64,000 bases of DNA from positions 682,001 through 746,000 of the forward strand of contig JAHLEZ010000009.1 of NCBI GenBank assembly GCA_020726505.1. The letters are read 5' to 3'. Positions 11,002-23,566 of the stretch are shown here, one piece after another. Made by a program: the position numbers and the translations under genes. Below the pieces are notes generated by a model. The model was not told where the DNA came from. It searched no databases and was given only the letters and a program-made list of their open reading frames with translations. How positions within the stretch are numbered: the first letter of the stretch is position 1; every line of letters starts with the position of its first letter. Origin of the DNA: Leptodontidium sp. MPI-SDFR-AT-0119. Its lineage: Eukaryota > Ascomycota > Leotiomycetes > Helotiales > Leptodontidiaceae.

Positions 11002-11505
11002 TGTGACAGCTGAAATTAGGGGCGTTTTCTGGTGGTGTACTTATGTACCTAAATACTGCAGTTTGGCGACTGCAGGTCTGCTTTTGCTGTGACAGTTAAG
11101 AGCCATAGACACGCCGGTTACGTTACTTGTACCTAGTTCTACCGACTACCCCGCATTTCTGCCTATCGAACTGCGTATTTTTGGGTTCCGATAACTCGCC
11201 GAATACCTAGCCGAGTTTCCGCCAGTCCCTCCTCTAGTCGTCTGTCGGCCCTTTGTTTAACCGGTTAGCGAGCTGCAGGCTACATCTACGCTACTGCAGC
11301 TTGGCCGCAATGGACACCTTACGACGCCTTAGGCCGCCTCCACACGTGAGCGCCGCGCTGGCATAGGTTTAGAGAAGTCGAAATAAAGCTTTTCTGGCCC
11401 CTGTAGGGGGTGTATAATAGCTAGAATTAGGGACATTTTCTAGTAGTGTACTTATGTACCTAAATACTGCAGTTTGGCGACTGCAGGTCTGCTTTTGCCG
11501 TGATA
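11002..11505 (+). mobile_element. TRIM-like miniature LTR element
   Basis: Two near-identical direct repeats (11002-11094, TGTGACAG to CTGTGACA; 11411-11505, TGTATAAT to CCGTGATA) flank 316 bp with no coding capacity. GTTAAGAGCC after the first repeat fits a primer-binding site. A G-rich tract (GTAGGGGGTG) precedes the second, a polypurine tract. The same tract and its upstream 25 bp also precede the first repeat (10976-11001), which suggests a tandem array sharing an LTR. Each repeat contains the palindrome CTGCAGTTTGGCGACTGCAG. Confidence 0.7.
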
Positions 11506-11990
11506 ATTTGCGTATGTAATAGAACGGGAATAGTAATAGTCTTAATTTCTAAGTTGCTTTTAATACTAGAGTAGAGTTTTTTACGCTCTAATTTATAGTA
11601 TTTACAACTAAGTAATAAGTGTTCTACAGTTTCAATACTACCACATCTGCACTTGTTATTAGACGCTAGCCCTAGCTTATATAAGTAGGCTTTTAAGTAT
11701 CTATGCCCTAGTTTTAATTAGTAAAAAGAGCTACTTGTTTCTCTTAGAATACTAGTAGGTAAAAGTAGCTTTTTAGCTATTTTGCATATATACTTTATAG
11801 AGTACGTTTTTAAGGTTTAAGAATTGATATTTTGAGTTATATTAGCTCTAATTTCATTCTTCTTTTGACTACTTAGTTTAACTCCTAACTACGCAAAAGA
11901 AGTATTATTAGAATTAAAAGACGACTTAGTAGCTATTTTAGTTAATTTGTCTGCTTTTTTATTTCTAATTATATTAGAGTAACCTAGGAC

Positions 11991-12251
11991 CTAAGCTAAA
12001 GTAATACTAGCCTTTAGACTAATAATAATCTTAGACGCTAGTATGGCTCTAACTTGTTGACTTTGCCCGGGGTTATCTGAGGGAGTTTTAAGTCTTAAAA
12101 GAGCGACTTGATTATTTAAAAAGACTGTAAAATTATCCCCTTCTTTCGCCGTATTACTAGCGTATTCTATAGCTTGTGTAATAGCTTCTAGCTCGCCGTT
12201 ATATACTAATTCGGCCTCCCCTAAATTACCTATTTTTGTAAATGTAGGCAT
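11991..12251 (-). pseudogene. LINE copy 1 RNase H domain
   Basis: A minus-strand open stretch with Y-N-G-E-L-E-A-I (catalytic Glu region) and V-F-L-N-N-Q-V-A-L, where the family has Asp in place of the first Asn. This is the C-terminal RNase H of a Tad-type ORF2. The upstream and downstream frame is interrupted. The homologous segment of copy 2 is at about 62580-62840. Confidence 0.75.
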
Positions 12252-12449
12252 AAGGGGATATCCTTATATATATATATATAAATAGCTACGCTATAGCCTA
12301 CTCCGCACCCTTTAGGAGTCTAAGAGCCGTTTATATAAATAGAGGTGTTCCGACTATTACAAATACTTTATAAGTATTGTAAGTGAGCCTTAGCTTCGTC
12401 TTCTTTATATAACTTAGATATTCTAAAAATATAAAGTACTTCTCTCTCT

Positions 12450-13951
12450 TATAGAGGGAAATAAAAGTGCCTTATTACTTCTAAAGTATTAAAGTCAATT
12501 ATATAATATATTAAATGAACTAGGCTTAAAATAGTAGTATTTGACTCAAGTAAAATACTTAGTAAGTTATACTCCTCATTAGCTCCTGTAATAACCTTTT
12601 CGACTTCGAGCCTAATAGGGTGTTTTTTACTGAGTTTTAGGGCGCGGAGAATATAACGTCGACTAATATGATTTAGTCTAATATTAGGTGGAGGTAAAGC
12701 TACTTCAAGCTCTGATGGAATTATAAGTGCTGTTTTAAAGACCCCTAATATTTTCTTAGTAATTAAGTTTTACAAAGCTTGAAATAGTCTAATTATAGCC
12801 TTATTAAGGCAATTGATTTTCCACCATAATATAAAACTATAGTCGGCTACGCTAGTAATATAAGCTATATATAATTAACGAATTGTAAACGGGGAGAGCC
12901 TAATAGTAATATTTGAGAGTCGATTTACTTGATAAAACATTTGCTTTATAAGGGAAACTCTAATTGACCTATAATTCTTAAATTTAAGGTTTAAATCAAA
13001 ATATATTCCTAGCCATTTAACTAGCTTACTAAGAGCTAATATAGTATTATTTAGAAGTGTAATATTAAGGGTATTCTTACTTCCAAAGAAGTAAATAACC
13101 TCTGTTTTTTCAATATCAAAGCTAATAGAATATTCTTCCCTTAATTTAACTAATAAGCTAGCTTCTCTTTTTAAAATACTTATATTTTTTTAAAGCTTTT
13201 AGAAGAAGCTATTAATGCTAAATTATCTATGTATAATATTGGCTTAATATTCTTAGACTTAAATAAGTCGCGAATATATATAAGGAATAAAATAAGTGAA
13301 ATAGGGCTCCCTTAAGGAATACCTGTATTTACAATTTGAAATTCCTCTAATTTATTATTAAAGGTAAGTTATAAAATACAGTTTTCTAAAAATGACGAAA
13401 TCTACTGAATTAGACTTATAAGTAATTTTAATTGAGTTAAAACCTGAATAAGACGATTCTTAGAAACGTAATTAAAAGCTCCTTTAACGTCAAGGAATAG
13501 AGTAGTAGTTTTAAGCTTATTTGCCTTATTAATCTCTACTTTTGTTTGTAAGAGTAAAGCTGCGTTAATAGCTGATTTTTTCAATTTACTACCGATTTGA
13601 CTATCGTGTAATAAAGTAGTTATTTCAGCTAAGTAACTTAGGCGCTTAGCTAAAATTCTTTTAGAAATCTTACTTAGGCAATTAAGTAATAATATAACTT
13701 TATATGCCTTAGGTTTAAAATAATCAGGTTTTTTTAGTTTCTTAAGAATAAACCCCGTAGCCTCTTTTTAACACTTAGGGTAGTACCCTTGATTTATAAG
13801 TATTAAATAGGTTATAAAAAAGGCTTTTGGGATAACTAAATAAGCTTTAATTATAATCTCTTGAGCAATTAAGTCTAGTCTAAGGGTTTTACCCTTAATC
13901 TTTAAAGTATAAGAATCTTTAAGTTCTACCTTTAATAAAAGAGCCCATTTC
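12450..13951 (-). pseudogene. LINE copy 1 reverse transcriptase
   Basis: The minus-strand translation includes the RT motif L-F-L-D-V-K-G-A-F-N near 13490 and the altered catalytic box Y-I-D-N near 13225. Thumb and connection sequence follows leftward, collinear with the 260-residue open frame in copy 2 (63049-63831). Numerous stops make it non-functional. The domain is cut at 13952 by a Ty3 solo LTR. Confidence 0.8.
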
Positions 13952-14253
13952 TGTTACGACCTACGATGCGCCTCGCATTCTAACCGACACGGGCTCGTAG
14001 CATCGCTGGCTATGCGACGGCGCTAGGCCTAAAAGGGAAGACTAAGTAGCGAGCCTGCGACATATTAACGTAAATAGCACTCGACTACGCTAGGCCCTAT
14101 TAAGAGGGTTCTTTATATATATATACTCGAGCCCTCCCTTATAGAGAGCTCTCCTTCCCTCCTCGTCTTTTCTTCTCGATTCTAAGCGTAGCCTTAGGTC
14201 TAAATATAAAGCTTAGGTCTACTCGCTGTATTAACCTTTAGCCAGCCGTAACA
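13952..14253 (+). repeat. Ty3-type solo LTR, copy 3, with TSD ATTTC
   Basis: A 302-bp LTR from TGTTACGACC to GTAACA, flanked by ATTTC at 13947-13951 and 14254-14258. It sits inside the LINE ORF2. No internal sequence remains. Confidence 0.93.
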
Positions 14254-15540
14254 ATTTCCAAGTATTACTACTTATATATAACGTTAAATCTATGGGCGTT
14301 AAAATAAGGGGTTCTAAAAATAAAGTACTTTTAAAAATATTACACTTTTGTTAGAAAGTCGATTCTAGTTCCTTAGTCTCTATATTATAAAGACTAAGTA
14401 TAAGAGAGCTAGTACTATTTTTTATATACGATATAGCTTTAAAAATCGACTGGGAATCCTCTTTTTCTAAGAACGTATTTTAATACTTTCTTTTTTTAAC
14501 CTTAATAGTATTAAAATAAAGGTTTTTAATATCTTTTAGTTCTTGAATATAAAGGGTATATCCTAAGGTCTTATTTAAACGGTAATATCTTTATATTAAT
14601 TTCCGTAGTACTTTAAGATCCTCATTTTACTAGGGTTTACTAGCAATTGACTTATAAGCTCTAGGAATAAAGTCTTTAGTCACTTAAATTATATTACTAG
14701 TAAATAGCTCCCCTAAGTCGTCGAGCTCTTGATTTATGTACTTAGAATTTAGGTTGTAATTAAAGTCTTAAAAATAGCTACTAAGACTTTTATTAAACTT
14801 TGCCTAATCTACTTTCTTTGTATTAAATCGAGGGACTTTTAAGGGGCTAGTACTAATACTACTACTATTAAAAGTAATAATAAATAATACCTTAAAGTGA
14901 TTTGAACCTAGATCTAGCATTATTTGCTAATCTTCGACTTGATTTACTATTCCTTGAGTAGCAAATGTAAGATCTAATACAAAAGGAGCCTCTATATGTG
15001 GTCTATAAAACGTTCCCTGCCCTGGAGTATTTAATAAGCTCAACGAGTGTTTTTTAATTAAGTCTAATAATATTCCTGTATTACCGCTTAGCAGTGTTAT
15101 AGGGTCCTACTACGGGTGATATGTATTAAAATCTCCTAATAATATCGTCTTATTAAGGAGTAGGTCTAGTAATAAACCTATCCTTTGTAAGGTTTTAATA
15201 CTATTAAGGGACTCCGACTTTAGGTGAGTCGCATTATAAACATTAATTAATTAAGTTTAATATTTAATTAAGTCTAAAATAATACAATCGGGGTCTTGTG
15301 GAGAGCTAAGTGCTAAAGTAGTACTAATTAAGTCTAGTATATAAAATAAAACTCTAGGCCTAAGGGGGCCGTAATTCGGAAGCACTTGTTTAAAACTAGG
15401 GTGTAAGACGCTACGAAAGCCGTCTATATTATTACTAATAGTCCAAGGCTCTTGAATTTCTAAAATTAATATATTTAACTCTATAGCCACTTAAAGAACG
15501 TGCTCTATAGTAGAAAGACTCTTATTTATATTAATTTATA
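14254..15540 (-). pseudogene. LINE copy 1 endonuclease region of ORF2
   Basis: This region occupies the place of the apurinic-type endonuclease at the N terminus of a Tad-like ORF2. An open stretch at 15257-15490 begins with a strand like L-N-I-L-I-L-E-I-Q-E-P-W, which matches the conserved N-terminal block containing the catalytic Asn/Glu pattern (Q-E-P-W). The rest is badly interrupted by stops and could be placed only by position. Confidence 0.65.
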
Positions 15541-16020
15541 GTGTTTTAAGACCAATTATTATTAGTTATAATTAGTTCGTCTATTATAATAGGCCTACTA
15601 GTACTACTAGTATTATTTACTTTATTTTTTATTGTTAAGTAAACCTTACATAGCTTAGAATTAGCTATATAAGTAGTATTATTATAATTTGCGTATTTCA
15701 TACTTAAGTGTAAACACTTAGTATTTAATTTACAAGTATTACAACTATGTTGCTTACTTATATGATTTTCTACGTATAAAATACACTTTTTAGCTCTTTT
15801 ATAGAGAACTATAGAGTACCCAAAACTAACGCATCTAGTACATTAAAAGGTACTAAGAGTAATTATATATTTTACTACTTTAGCTAAAATACCCGTAATA
15901 TATAGTCTATTAAATATAGCTCTTTTTGCTTGCTCTTGGCTTGGGAAAGCTACTATAATAATACCTGTTTGCACTAGGCCTAAGTCACGTTTTTCCTTAG
16001 GACTAGTCTAATAAGACTTT
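15541..16020 (-). pseudogene. LINE copy 1 ORF1, zinc-knuckle end
   Basis: The minus strand encodes CCHC-type knuckles: C-T-R-C-V-S-F-G-Y near 15840, then C-I-L-Y, N-H-I-S-K-Q-H-S-C and C-K-L-N-T-K-C downstream. Such tandem knuckles close ORF1 of Tad-like LINEs and bind the element RNA. The upstream part of ORF1 continues at 31734 on the other side of the copia insertion, and the frame rejoins (I-G-K-V to W-T-S-P-K-E). Confidence 0.75.
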
Positions 16021-16205
16021 TGTGGTGCAGAAGTGGAGTAGAGCCTTGCGATCAACGTAGGGAGAATTGGAGTGCTTGATTGTTGTCTAGAATACATAAG
16101 GAAATTAAGGGAGCACGTTATTCTCCTGAAAGCGGTATAATATAATAGAAACTATATCCAGCGTAGCGCGCAGCTAACCGAACATCAGCCCGTGCCTACA
16201 CGACA
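16021..16205 (-). repeat. outer copia 3' LTR
   Basis: A 185-bp LTR matching 31544-31728 with scattered C-to-T/G-to-A differences. It is followed on the right by CACCCCCCAG, the polypurine tract in minus orientation, so this is the 3' LTR. The 74 bp from there to 16279 belong to the outer element and are then split by the inner copia. Confidence 0.88.
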
Positions 16206-16279
16206 CACCCCCCAGCCAAGTGACAATAGTAAGCTACTAGTATTGTAGTTAGCTGCGCTAAGCGAGAGTAATATAAAAC

Positions 16280-16535
16280 TGTCGGTGCAGTACCGGTTTA
16301 TGTACTACGCCGCATGTGTGAATATATTCCAATGCGAGTATAGCGACAGAGTAATAAATATATAGTTCAAAATCTGTGTTAATTCTAAGAGAGTACAAGG
16401 AGAGCTAGACTATATACTACGAAACCCCACCGAATCTCCACCGAAACTAGTCCGGCTAAGCTCTGACCCCTGACTTTAACTTGCACCCTCTTTTCTAGAC
16501 CGAAGTATACTTATATAAGGACCTGTGGACTAACA
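16280..16535 (-). repeat. inner copia 3' LTR
   Basis: A 256-bp repeat matching 23567-23823, beginning TGTCGGTGCAG and ending GACTAACA. As pol reads leftward this is the 3' LTR. The accessory gene to its right is transcribed away from it, so an antisense promoter in or near this LTR is possible; a TATATAT run occurs inside. Confidence 0.9.
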
Positions 16536-16929
16536 CAGGCAAAACTTCTTTTAGAAAAACTATTTCTAACACACGTAAAAGTAAACAACTTAGTAATATA
16601 TAAGAAATAATAAATAAAATAATAGAGTATTTAATAGCGTCTAATTCCGGCCCGATAGTGTCCCGAAAGCGCCCCGAAAGGGGTCCGAATATAGCGAGGT
16701 GCCGTAGCGAAGCTAAGCGAGAACTAGTAATAATAGGAACTCTTAGTATTATACAACGTGATAGATATATATATATGTCGTTCTCTCCTAAAAGTTTGGA
16801 GTCTCCTTTAGCTAACACACATACAACTACCGTACGTATACTGCTTTCCGATCTCCTTAATTCGTCTAATATAGCTCAAAAACTGACATTTCTAAGAAGA
16901 CTATATTAAATTAAATAAACAAGTCAAAA

Positions 16930-17700
16930 GTAAGTATACTCTTTAGAGATAGTTCGGTGGGGAAATAATATATTAACTAAAAACAGTGCCTGCACTAATT
17001 CTTATAGGAGCGCTTGACCTTGCCTACCGCAAATACTGTATTCGGTGTGTCCGCCTTACTACAAAGAACCTATCTCACGATTACTCCTTTAACAATCCTA
17101 AGAGTAAGAAGTGCGCATATTGCGTAAAGAAAAAGTCCCAGTGTAACCTAGTAAGTACTCCCATTTTCTTTTCTATTCTAAATTATATCCGAATCCTCGC
17201 CGAAAGTACTCTGGATATACGGTTACTAACATATAATAGATTCCGTGGTTTATTACTAAAGAGTACTTTCGTCTAATTACCGCCTTCGAGGCGAAAGATA
17301 AAGAAGCCATCGTTACTGCCGCTAAATTAATTGATTCGGCATTATTAGTCGCCGCCGCTAGCGTACTAAAGACTACTAGGGAGTTATCGCTGGCGTTATT
17401 AGAGGAAACGCGCGCTATATGCCGGGAAATCGCTAGCTTAACTAGCTCGTAAGTAACAAGTTAACCCCTTATTCCTTTTTGATATTAAGGCTCTTAAGTA
17501 TTAATAACTTTTGTACTATAAGAGACGGTGCTAGTCTTGAACTAGCTCCTTACTGTCGCCTCCTTTGCCGCCACTAAGCGTGGTAGGGAGGACGGCGGTG
17601 AGGACGATACTCCCACTAAGCGTCTCCGCCGAAGTCGCCGCTATAGCGCGGGGGAGGAGGAGGGGGAGGAAGAAGAACCTCTCCCCGATATGTATACGTA
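16930..17700 (+). CDS. inner copia antisense accessory gene, spliced and largely open
   Basis: A spliced plus-strand gene convergent with pol. Intron 1 (16930-16986, GTAAGT/TTAACTAA/CAG) splits the ATG, whose A is 16929. Exon 2 (16987-17150) encodes a Cys cluster C-I-R-C then C-A-Y-C-V-K-K-K-S-Q-C. Intron 2 (17151-17239, GTAAGT/TACTAAC/TAG) joins in phase 0 to exon 3 (17240-17448), an Ala/Leu/Glu-rich helical segment starting I-P-W-F. Translation could stop at 17450 (about 125 residues), or GTAAGT at 17449 could open a third intron leading to an acidic/basic tail (K-R-L-R-R-S-R-R, E-E-E-G-E-E-E-E) ending near 17697. The junction to that tail is uncertain. No stop interrupts exons 2-3 although pol nearby is riddled with them. 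The family is not known to me; the Cys pairs suggest zinc binding. Confidence 0.65.
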
Positions 17701-18030
17701 AGGGATTCGGCCCTGTTTTAGATTAGCTTCGTAATAAGTCCTTCGTAGCGACACTTTCTTTATATTACTATACAAGAGTAGCCCCCTATAGTGAAACCGG
17801 CAGTTAGTCCCTGTTAAAGTGTCGTCGTAAGGCCGCCCGTTAATACTTTAAATTAAAGGGTATTTAAAACTAAATCAAGTGTGTTTTTGACTTCGTAAAT
17901 TAATTAAATATAAAAATAATCGCGAGTAATAAATTAACAAAATAAGAGTTATAAGGAAATATAAAAAAATCAGCGAGTGTATAAAACCCCTCCGTTACTA
18001 GTCCGAATTAACTCCGGTTAACCGTTAAAC
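17701..18030. other. spacer between accessory gene and inner pol
   Basis: An AT-rich 330-bp stretch between the two convergent genes of the inner copia. It probably holds both 3' untranslated regions. No further feature was seen. Confidence 0.4.
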
Positions 18031-20760
18031 CTAACCCTCTATTTTAACAGTAAGGATATTAGTGTTAATAAAGTCCCGAAGAGCCTTATTCGGAGCACTC
18101 TTCGTTATAACGTCGGCAGGATTATTAGCGCTATTAATCTATTGAACCTCCGTTAGCTCTCTACGCTCGTATAATTAATAAATAGCTATAATATCGATTA
18201 TTAAGCGCTTCTCTTTTATTATACTAAGCTTAATAATACACTTATAAAGGGACAAAGAATCCGTGTAAATAATAGTAAGAAGACGTGAGATGCCAAGCTT
18301 GTCAGTTATTATATTAATAGTTATACTAAGGGAGATTAATATATCAATGCCATTTACTATAATATATAACTCTAATACGAGTATTACACAAGTTACTCTT
18401 TTGTATTTTATTAAGCTAATATATACGATATTACCGGTTAAGGTGAATTACGTATCCCCCACCGTTTCGGCACCGATTGCTAATACGAAACCTATCTGTG
18501 AATTTAAGTCTTTGTTATTAATAAAAGAACTATCTATAAAAATATAGACCTTCACAGACCGTAAGTTAACTAATATATATTAGAGTCCCCTCTTTAAGTT
18601 GTTTATTTACTATTTAAGACGTAAGTTTAAGGCCTTAACGTCGTCTTCCGTCAAATCCTAATATTGTGTTACGACTAAGAGATTAAATGTTACTTCCGGC
18701 TAACAAATAGTAGTAAGGTAAGCCGCACGAGCTTATTACTCTTTATAAGCCTTCTTATAGTCCTCTTTTCCTGCGTTAACTAGCTCTAGCCTTACTCCTT
18801 GACCCTTCTAAGACATATAGAGGCTATCCTTGTCTATAAAGATAGTGTACTTATTAAACGTAATAGTTTTAGTAAAAAGTAATACTTATATTAGCTTTAT
18901 TAGAAAACCGGCCTTAGTAATCTTATTTTACTCTCTTGTTAAGAAGTCCTTATCTCTTAGAATTAACGTGTCGTCTATTTATATTCTTACGACTTTAAAG
19001 TCATAGCTTTCTTTAGTACTAATTAGTAAGTATAAGTCATACGTTAACGTCTTTATTTATAAGTTCTTTATATAATATTTATAGTATATATTAAACTAAT
19101 AGTTTCTAGACTTAAGTATATTATATAATAGTAGTATTACTATAAATATTATACTAGGAGGGAAATCTCCTGCGATCTCTTTTAGTGACTATATAAAAAT
19201 GTCCTAGAGAAGCCTTATCTTTGCCTAGACGTAGGCTTAAGTAATATCCCTAATAGCCAGATAGGATTCGGACTAGTTTTAGAGGCGATTTAGGTGCTTA
19301 ACGGCAGCGGCTAAGAAAATGAGTAACCGCTAATTAGACCGTTAAATTATTAGAGACTAAGTTAAAATCTCTTTCTTGCCTTTATCATTAAAGTATTAAA
19401 TTATTAGTCTTAACTTTTTATATAAAGTTAACGTCTCTTTGCCTTTAACCTCGTCTACTATTCTTAACTTAAAGATACGGTGGCCTTTTACTTTAAAGTC
19501 GTCCTTATAAATAAACACAAAAACACCCCTTTTAATAAGTACTTCGTATTCTGTCCTTCGGGACTACTAGAATAATAATCTAAGCGCTATAATCTTCCCT
19601 TTAGCGCGAAGTTTAATAAATAGCTCTCAGTCCCTCGTCTCTTTTTTAGTTAGAAATACTTTAATATTATAATTATTATTAATAGTTAGTAAATCTAGGA
19701 GGTGTTTTATAAATGGAATTTAGACAGCGATTTGGGGTGGATTCGGTAATATTTCGGTAGTGTTTTTAATCAGGGATCTTAGATATTATTTATAAATATC
19801 CTCTAATAAGTTTTCTTTTTGTCGTTTAATATTAAAGGTGTTTGTCTTAAAGGGACAAACTATAGTCGATTAGAACGTACGTATTCTCCTATTTCCTATG
19901 TCGATCCTATATAATTCTCCCTTAATACCTAAGAAATCGTAAAGTCCTATCTATCCTTTACCCTCCTAATATATTAAAACTTAATTATTAAAGTAGAGAC
20001 CGTAAATATAAGTAGTTCTAGGGCCGTTTTATATAATTAACGTATTATTAACTTTACACGTAATATAAATTTTTTATACCTCCTTTATAGCTTTCTTAAT
20101 TATAGCCGCACGTTACTCGATTAACAGATTTAAGGGGTCTAACTCCGTTATTCTAGGGTATACACTAAAAACAAGCAATATAGGGATGAGCTTATTAAGT
20201 CTAGCTATATTGTTTATTACTTTTACTACTATTTACAGTCAGTCTTTGTCGCTCAACTTAAGGTGCTCTTTTATAACGATTTTATAGGCACAGCATAATA
20301 AACGGTAATATCGCTTAACTTTGCCAATTAAATAGTGTGCCTTAACAAGTACTAACTTAAGGGTATTACCCACAGATCTAAGTACACTCCGAAACTCCTT
20401 AGAATTAAAATTAGTACTATAGTCGTACACGACGAAATCTAGAGGTCTAAAGTATATATTAATCTATACTGACTTGAATACGTTAAAGGTAGCCCGAGCC
20501 GTAGCGGAACTAGGGGCCTTTTAGAGTAGTTTCGCCGCACTAAAACCTGTTACTTTATTTACTATATAAAGGGTATATTGTTCTTTAAATATTACGATAT
20601 CGACGTAGACTATATAATTAAAGTCGACGTCGTCTTATAACTTAAAGCGGAACCTATGTGGAGCATTTACGTGTTTTTAGTAATACTTATATATCTCTTT
20701 GACCCTCAATATGACTTCTGAGTCATGTTTATAGCTAGCTTAATTTAGCAGGTACTGAAG
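18031..20760 (-). pseudogene. inner copia pol: RNase H, RT and integrase core
   Basis: On the minus strand the C-terminal RNase H block N-P-A-D-V-I-T-K-S-A-P-N-K-A-L lies near 18120, a copia hallmark. RT occupies roughly 18600-19800 but is heavily interrupted. The integrase core is visible at 20239-20430: Y-D-Y-S-T-N-F-N-S-K-E-F around the second catalytic Asp, and G-K-V-K-R-Y-Y where the family has Glu in the place of the second Lys (G-to-A type change). Non-functional. Confidence 0.8.
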
Positions 20761-23566
20761 ACGTCTTACTAAAGGGTGTCCGAAACGCCTATATAGCCGA
20801 CGTATTTCTGGTTTAGTCAAGTAACATGTATTTATTATTCTAATAAAAGTGTCTAACAATTAACAATATTAATCTAAAAGTAGCTATAGATGCCTATACT
20901 TCTGTATAATTAAGTGCTTCTTGTCGCCCTAAATTAAGACGTTACGCAAGTTGTCATACTACGTATTCAGCGTATTTAGTTATTATAAACAAACTAAAAA
21001 TAAGATATTTACGTCCACGATTTAAAAGTCTATTTCTTTAGCCGGAGTATTAATTATAGCAACCCCCAAAGACGGTCGCGAACCGGCACCAAATGTAATC
21101 CGGCTCTAGCCCGCCTAGCTAGTATTAAACTTGACATCTTAAATTCGTTATAAAGCTTATAACTAAGTAATCCCTCTCGTGTTTTTATTAAATGCCCTTA
21201 TATTAATTAATAGTCCTTAAAAGAATCTGTCTATCTATTACGTTATATAAGCCTTACTAAGAGCAGGTCTCTTAATTTTGCTTTCTAAGATATAAGTAGC
21301 CTTCCTCTCCTTAAGTTGCCCTATGACTTCTCGTATATTATACTATGCCTTACTTACTATAAATATAGTCGTGAAGTTTATAGTATTATTACTATTATTA
21401 TCGTCGGAACTTTTTAAAGAATCATTAATATCTATTAAAGTGTCTAAATCCGCATTTTAGTGACTTCCTAAATAGTGTTTAAATATAGTCTAGTTCTAGT
21501 CCGAATTAAGGTCGATCCCCTTAATATAAGCTAAGTAGCTCCTAAAGGTCTTGTCTGTGGCCTTCACTCCTTTGGCCTTACGCGCCACGAAGTATTATAC
21601 CTTTAACGCTACCTGCTTTTTATTAAAGTAGCGACTACTATAGCAATCTATTTTCTTATAAATAATACAGCCTATATAGCCTAATATAAGCTAGAATTTG
21701 TCTCCGCGTTTGTTTTTACTTGAAAATTTCATTTTACAGTTAAAGTAATAAGTCGCCTTATCTACGACATAAGATTAATAGCGATTTGTATATAATCCGT
21801 GGTACTTGCCTACCCTCGATCCCGAGTTATGAGTCACCTTAACGCCGACGGCGGAGCAAAGACTATTTATTAATATAAGGAAGGTAGAAGGTGCCTAAAA
21901 TAAGGCTATCTTAAAGAAGGGGTTCCTTAATACTCCTTGTACGAGCTTATTGTAGAGCGTCTTGTCGTTTTATATATTGTCGTCTTTTAAGCCAAGCTAA
22001 ATACTTTATAATTCCTTGGCGAAGTTCTCTAATTAGGTTAGCACTAGTTTTCTTATTTAATAAGGCTTCTCTTGAAATAACGAGAAAGTCAGACTAAACC
22101 ACTGGCTAAGGAACTTATTAACTCTCTCCTTTGTCTTAAAGTATTCGCGAGTCGTCTTAATAAGCTTATTAAATAAGTACCCCCTTATTTTAGAAGTATT
22201 AGTAATAGTATAAACTAGCCCTGTCTCGTAACATTAACGGAAAGGCTCGATTCTAGACCTTAGTCTCAACTAATACTCTCTGACACAAGTCGGCGAAGAT
22301 ATAGAGCTTCTTATTTAAGTAGTCCTTATCTCAGTTATATTAGAGCTCCTTAGTATATATCTTAGTAAGGTTTACTAACGATTTTGCCTAGTTTAAGGTT
22401 AATAGATTTATAATATACTATAATAGCCGAATCGGCTCCGTATATAGTCTAGTAGTCCTAGGAACCTCAAATAGTAATAATGACCTGTCCCGTAAGTATA
22501 TTACTGGCGTTAATATAAGATTTAGTAACGCGTAGTCGTTTAATCTTCACAGGTAGAAATTACTTAGGGGATCCCTTTTAAGAGTAAATAAGAACTCCTT
22601 CTTTAAGACTATAAGTAAGGGGGTTACACTATATAGATCCTCGACCTCATCCCCTTTAGTAAAGGAGATCTTAAGTAATCTTAATAGCTAAATCGTCTTT
22701 GTAAGCTTTACTCCTAACCTTTTTAAAGGAGTGTCTTCCTCCACGGAATAAATAACTACCTCTAGTTAGTATTATAAAGACATCGGGGATTAATTTTATT
22801 AAAGTGTTATTAGAAATAACAGTAATAGGCGAGAGACTAATTCCCGGATGTGATTCGGTACTAATTCAGGGTAGTTCCGAATTTACATTTCCACTTAGTC
22901 TCCTAGCCACACATTCTCCTTAGCTTATACTACTTCTATTAAAGCGTGTGCCGTCCTCGTCCCTTTCTCTTGTTATATAAACACACTAAAGGCTTGTAAG
23001 TCGTCCCTGAGGTATATACGTTTTATAACCTCAATTAATTTAAACTCGTTTGCCGTCTAATCCTTAAAATACTCTTAAAAGTCTTAGAAAAGGAATTCTC
23101 CCTTAAGATAGCTATTATAGTAGGCCTCCCGGAACCTTCGCGAGTATACTGTTGCGTCTCCCGTGAAAATTAGACTAGGATCTAGTGTTACCGTATTATT
23201 AAATAGTTCCGGAGTCAACTTTAGCTCCGCCGAAGTATCCGCTATTGTGTCGGATTTAATTCGTAAGTGATCTAATAGGTTCTTAGATAGGTTTCTTAAA
23301 GGTCTAAAGTTTTAGATTTAAGGATATTAAATTAATAGTCTTCGTAAAGTAACTGTCGTGTTATTATAACTCTTCTCCGGCGTGTAATCGTCCTAATCGA
23401 GTCTTAAGAGAGAAGTTGCCTTCCCTCCACGATCTAAAAAAGGTAAACTGCCCTTTAAGGAAAATACAGTGAAGTACTCCTTAAGTTAAAGCCTAGAATC
23501 CGCTTTATAGCCTGAGACCTTTTCTATTTATAGTAAAGTTAATAATACAAGCTTACTACTAATTAG
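20761..23566 (-). pseudogene. inner copia gag/protease side, decayed
   Basis: These 2.8 kb between the integrase and the 5' LTR must hold the integrase N-terminal part, protease and gag of the inner element. No open frame or clear motif survives; TA-rich composition and stops in all frames indicate RIP. Assignment is positional. Confidence 0.5.

Larger units (their letters stand above)
11506..16020 (-). mobile_element. Tad-like LINE copy 1, left part (ORF2 and end of ORF1)
   Basis: A minus-strand non-LTR retrotransposon. From its 3' end at the left: RNase H, reverse transcriptase, endonuclease, then the zinc-knuckle end of ORF1. A second copy from 62107 aligns along the 3' part. The element stops at 16020, where the composite copia begins, and resumes at 31734 after the ACTTT duplication. 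The 3' untranslated region seen in copy 2 is missing, the left edge abutting the TRIM-like element. RIP is heavy: the RT active site reads Y-I-D-N where copy 2 has Y-M-D-D. Confidence 0.85.

Noticed and set aside
16495..16909. Overlapping open frames on both strands beside the inner 3' LTR
   Set aside because: No motif on either strand; the plus-strand frame has a stop before intron 1 and is not in frame with the accessory gene exons.
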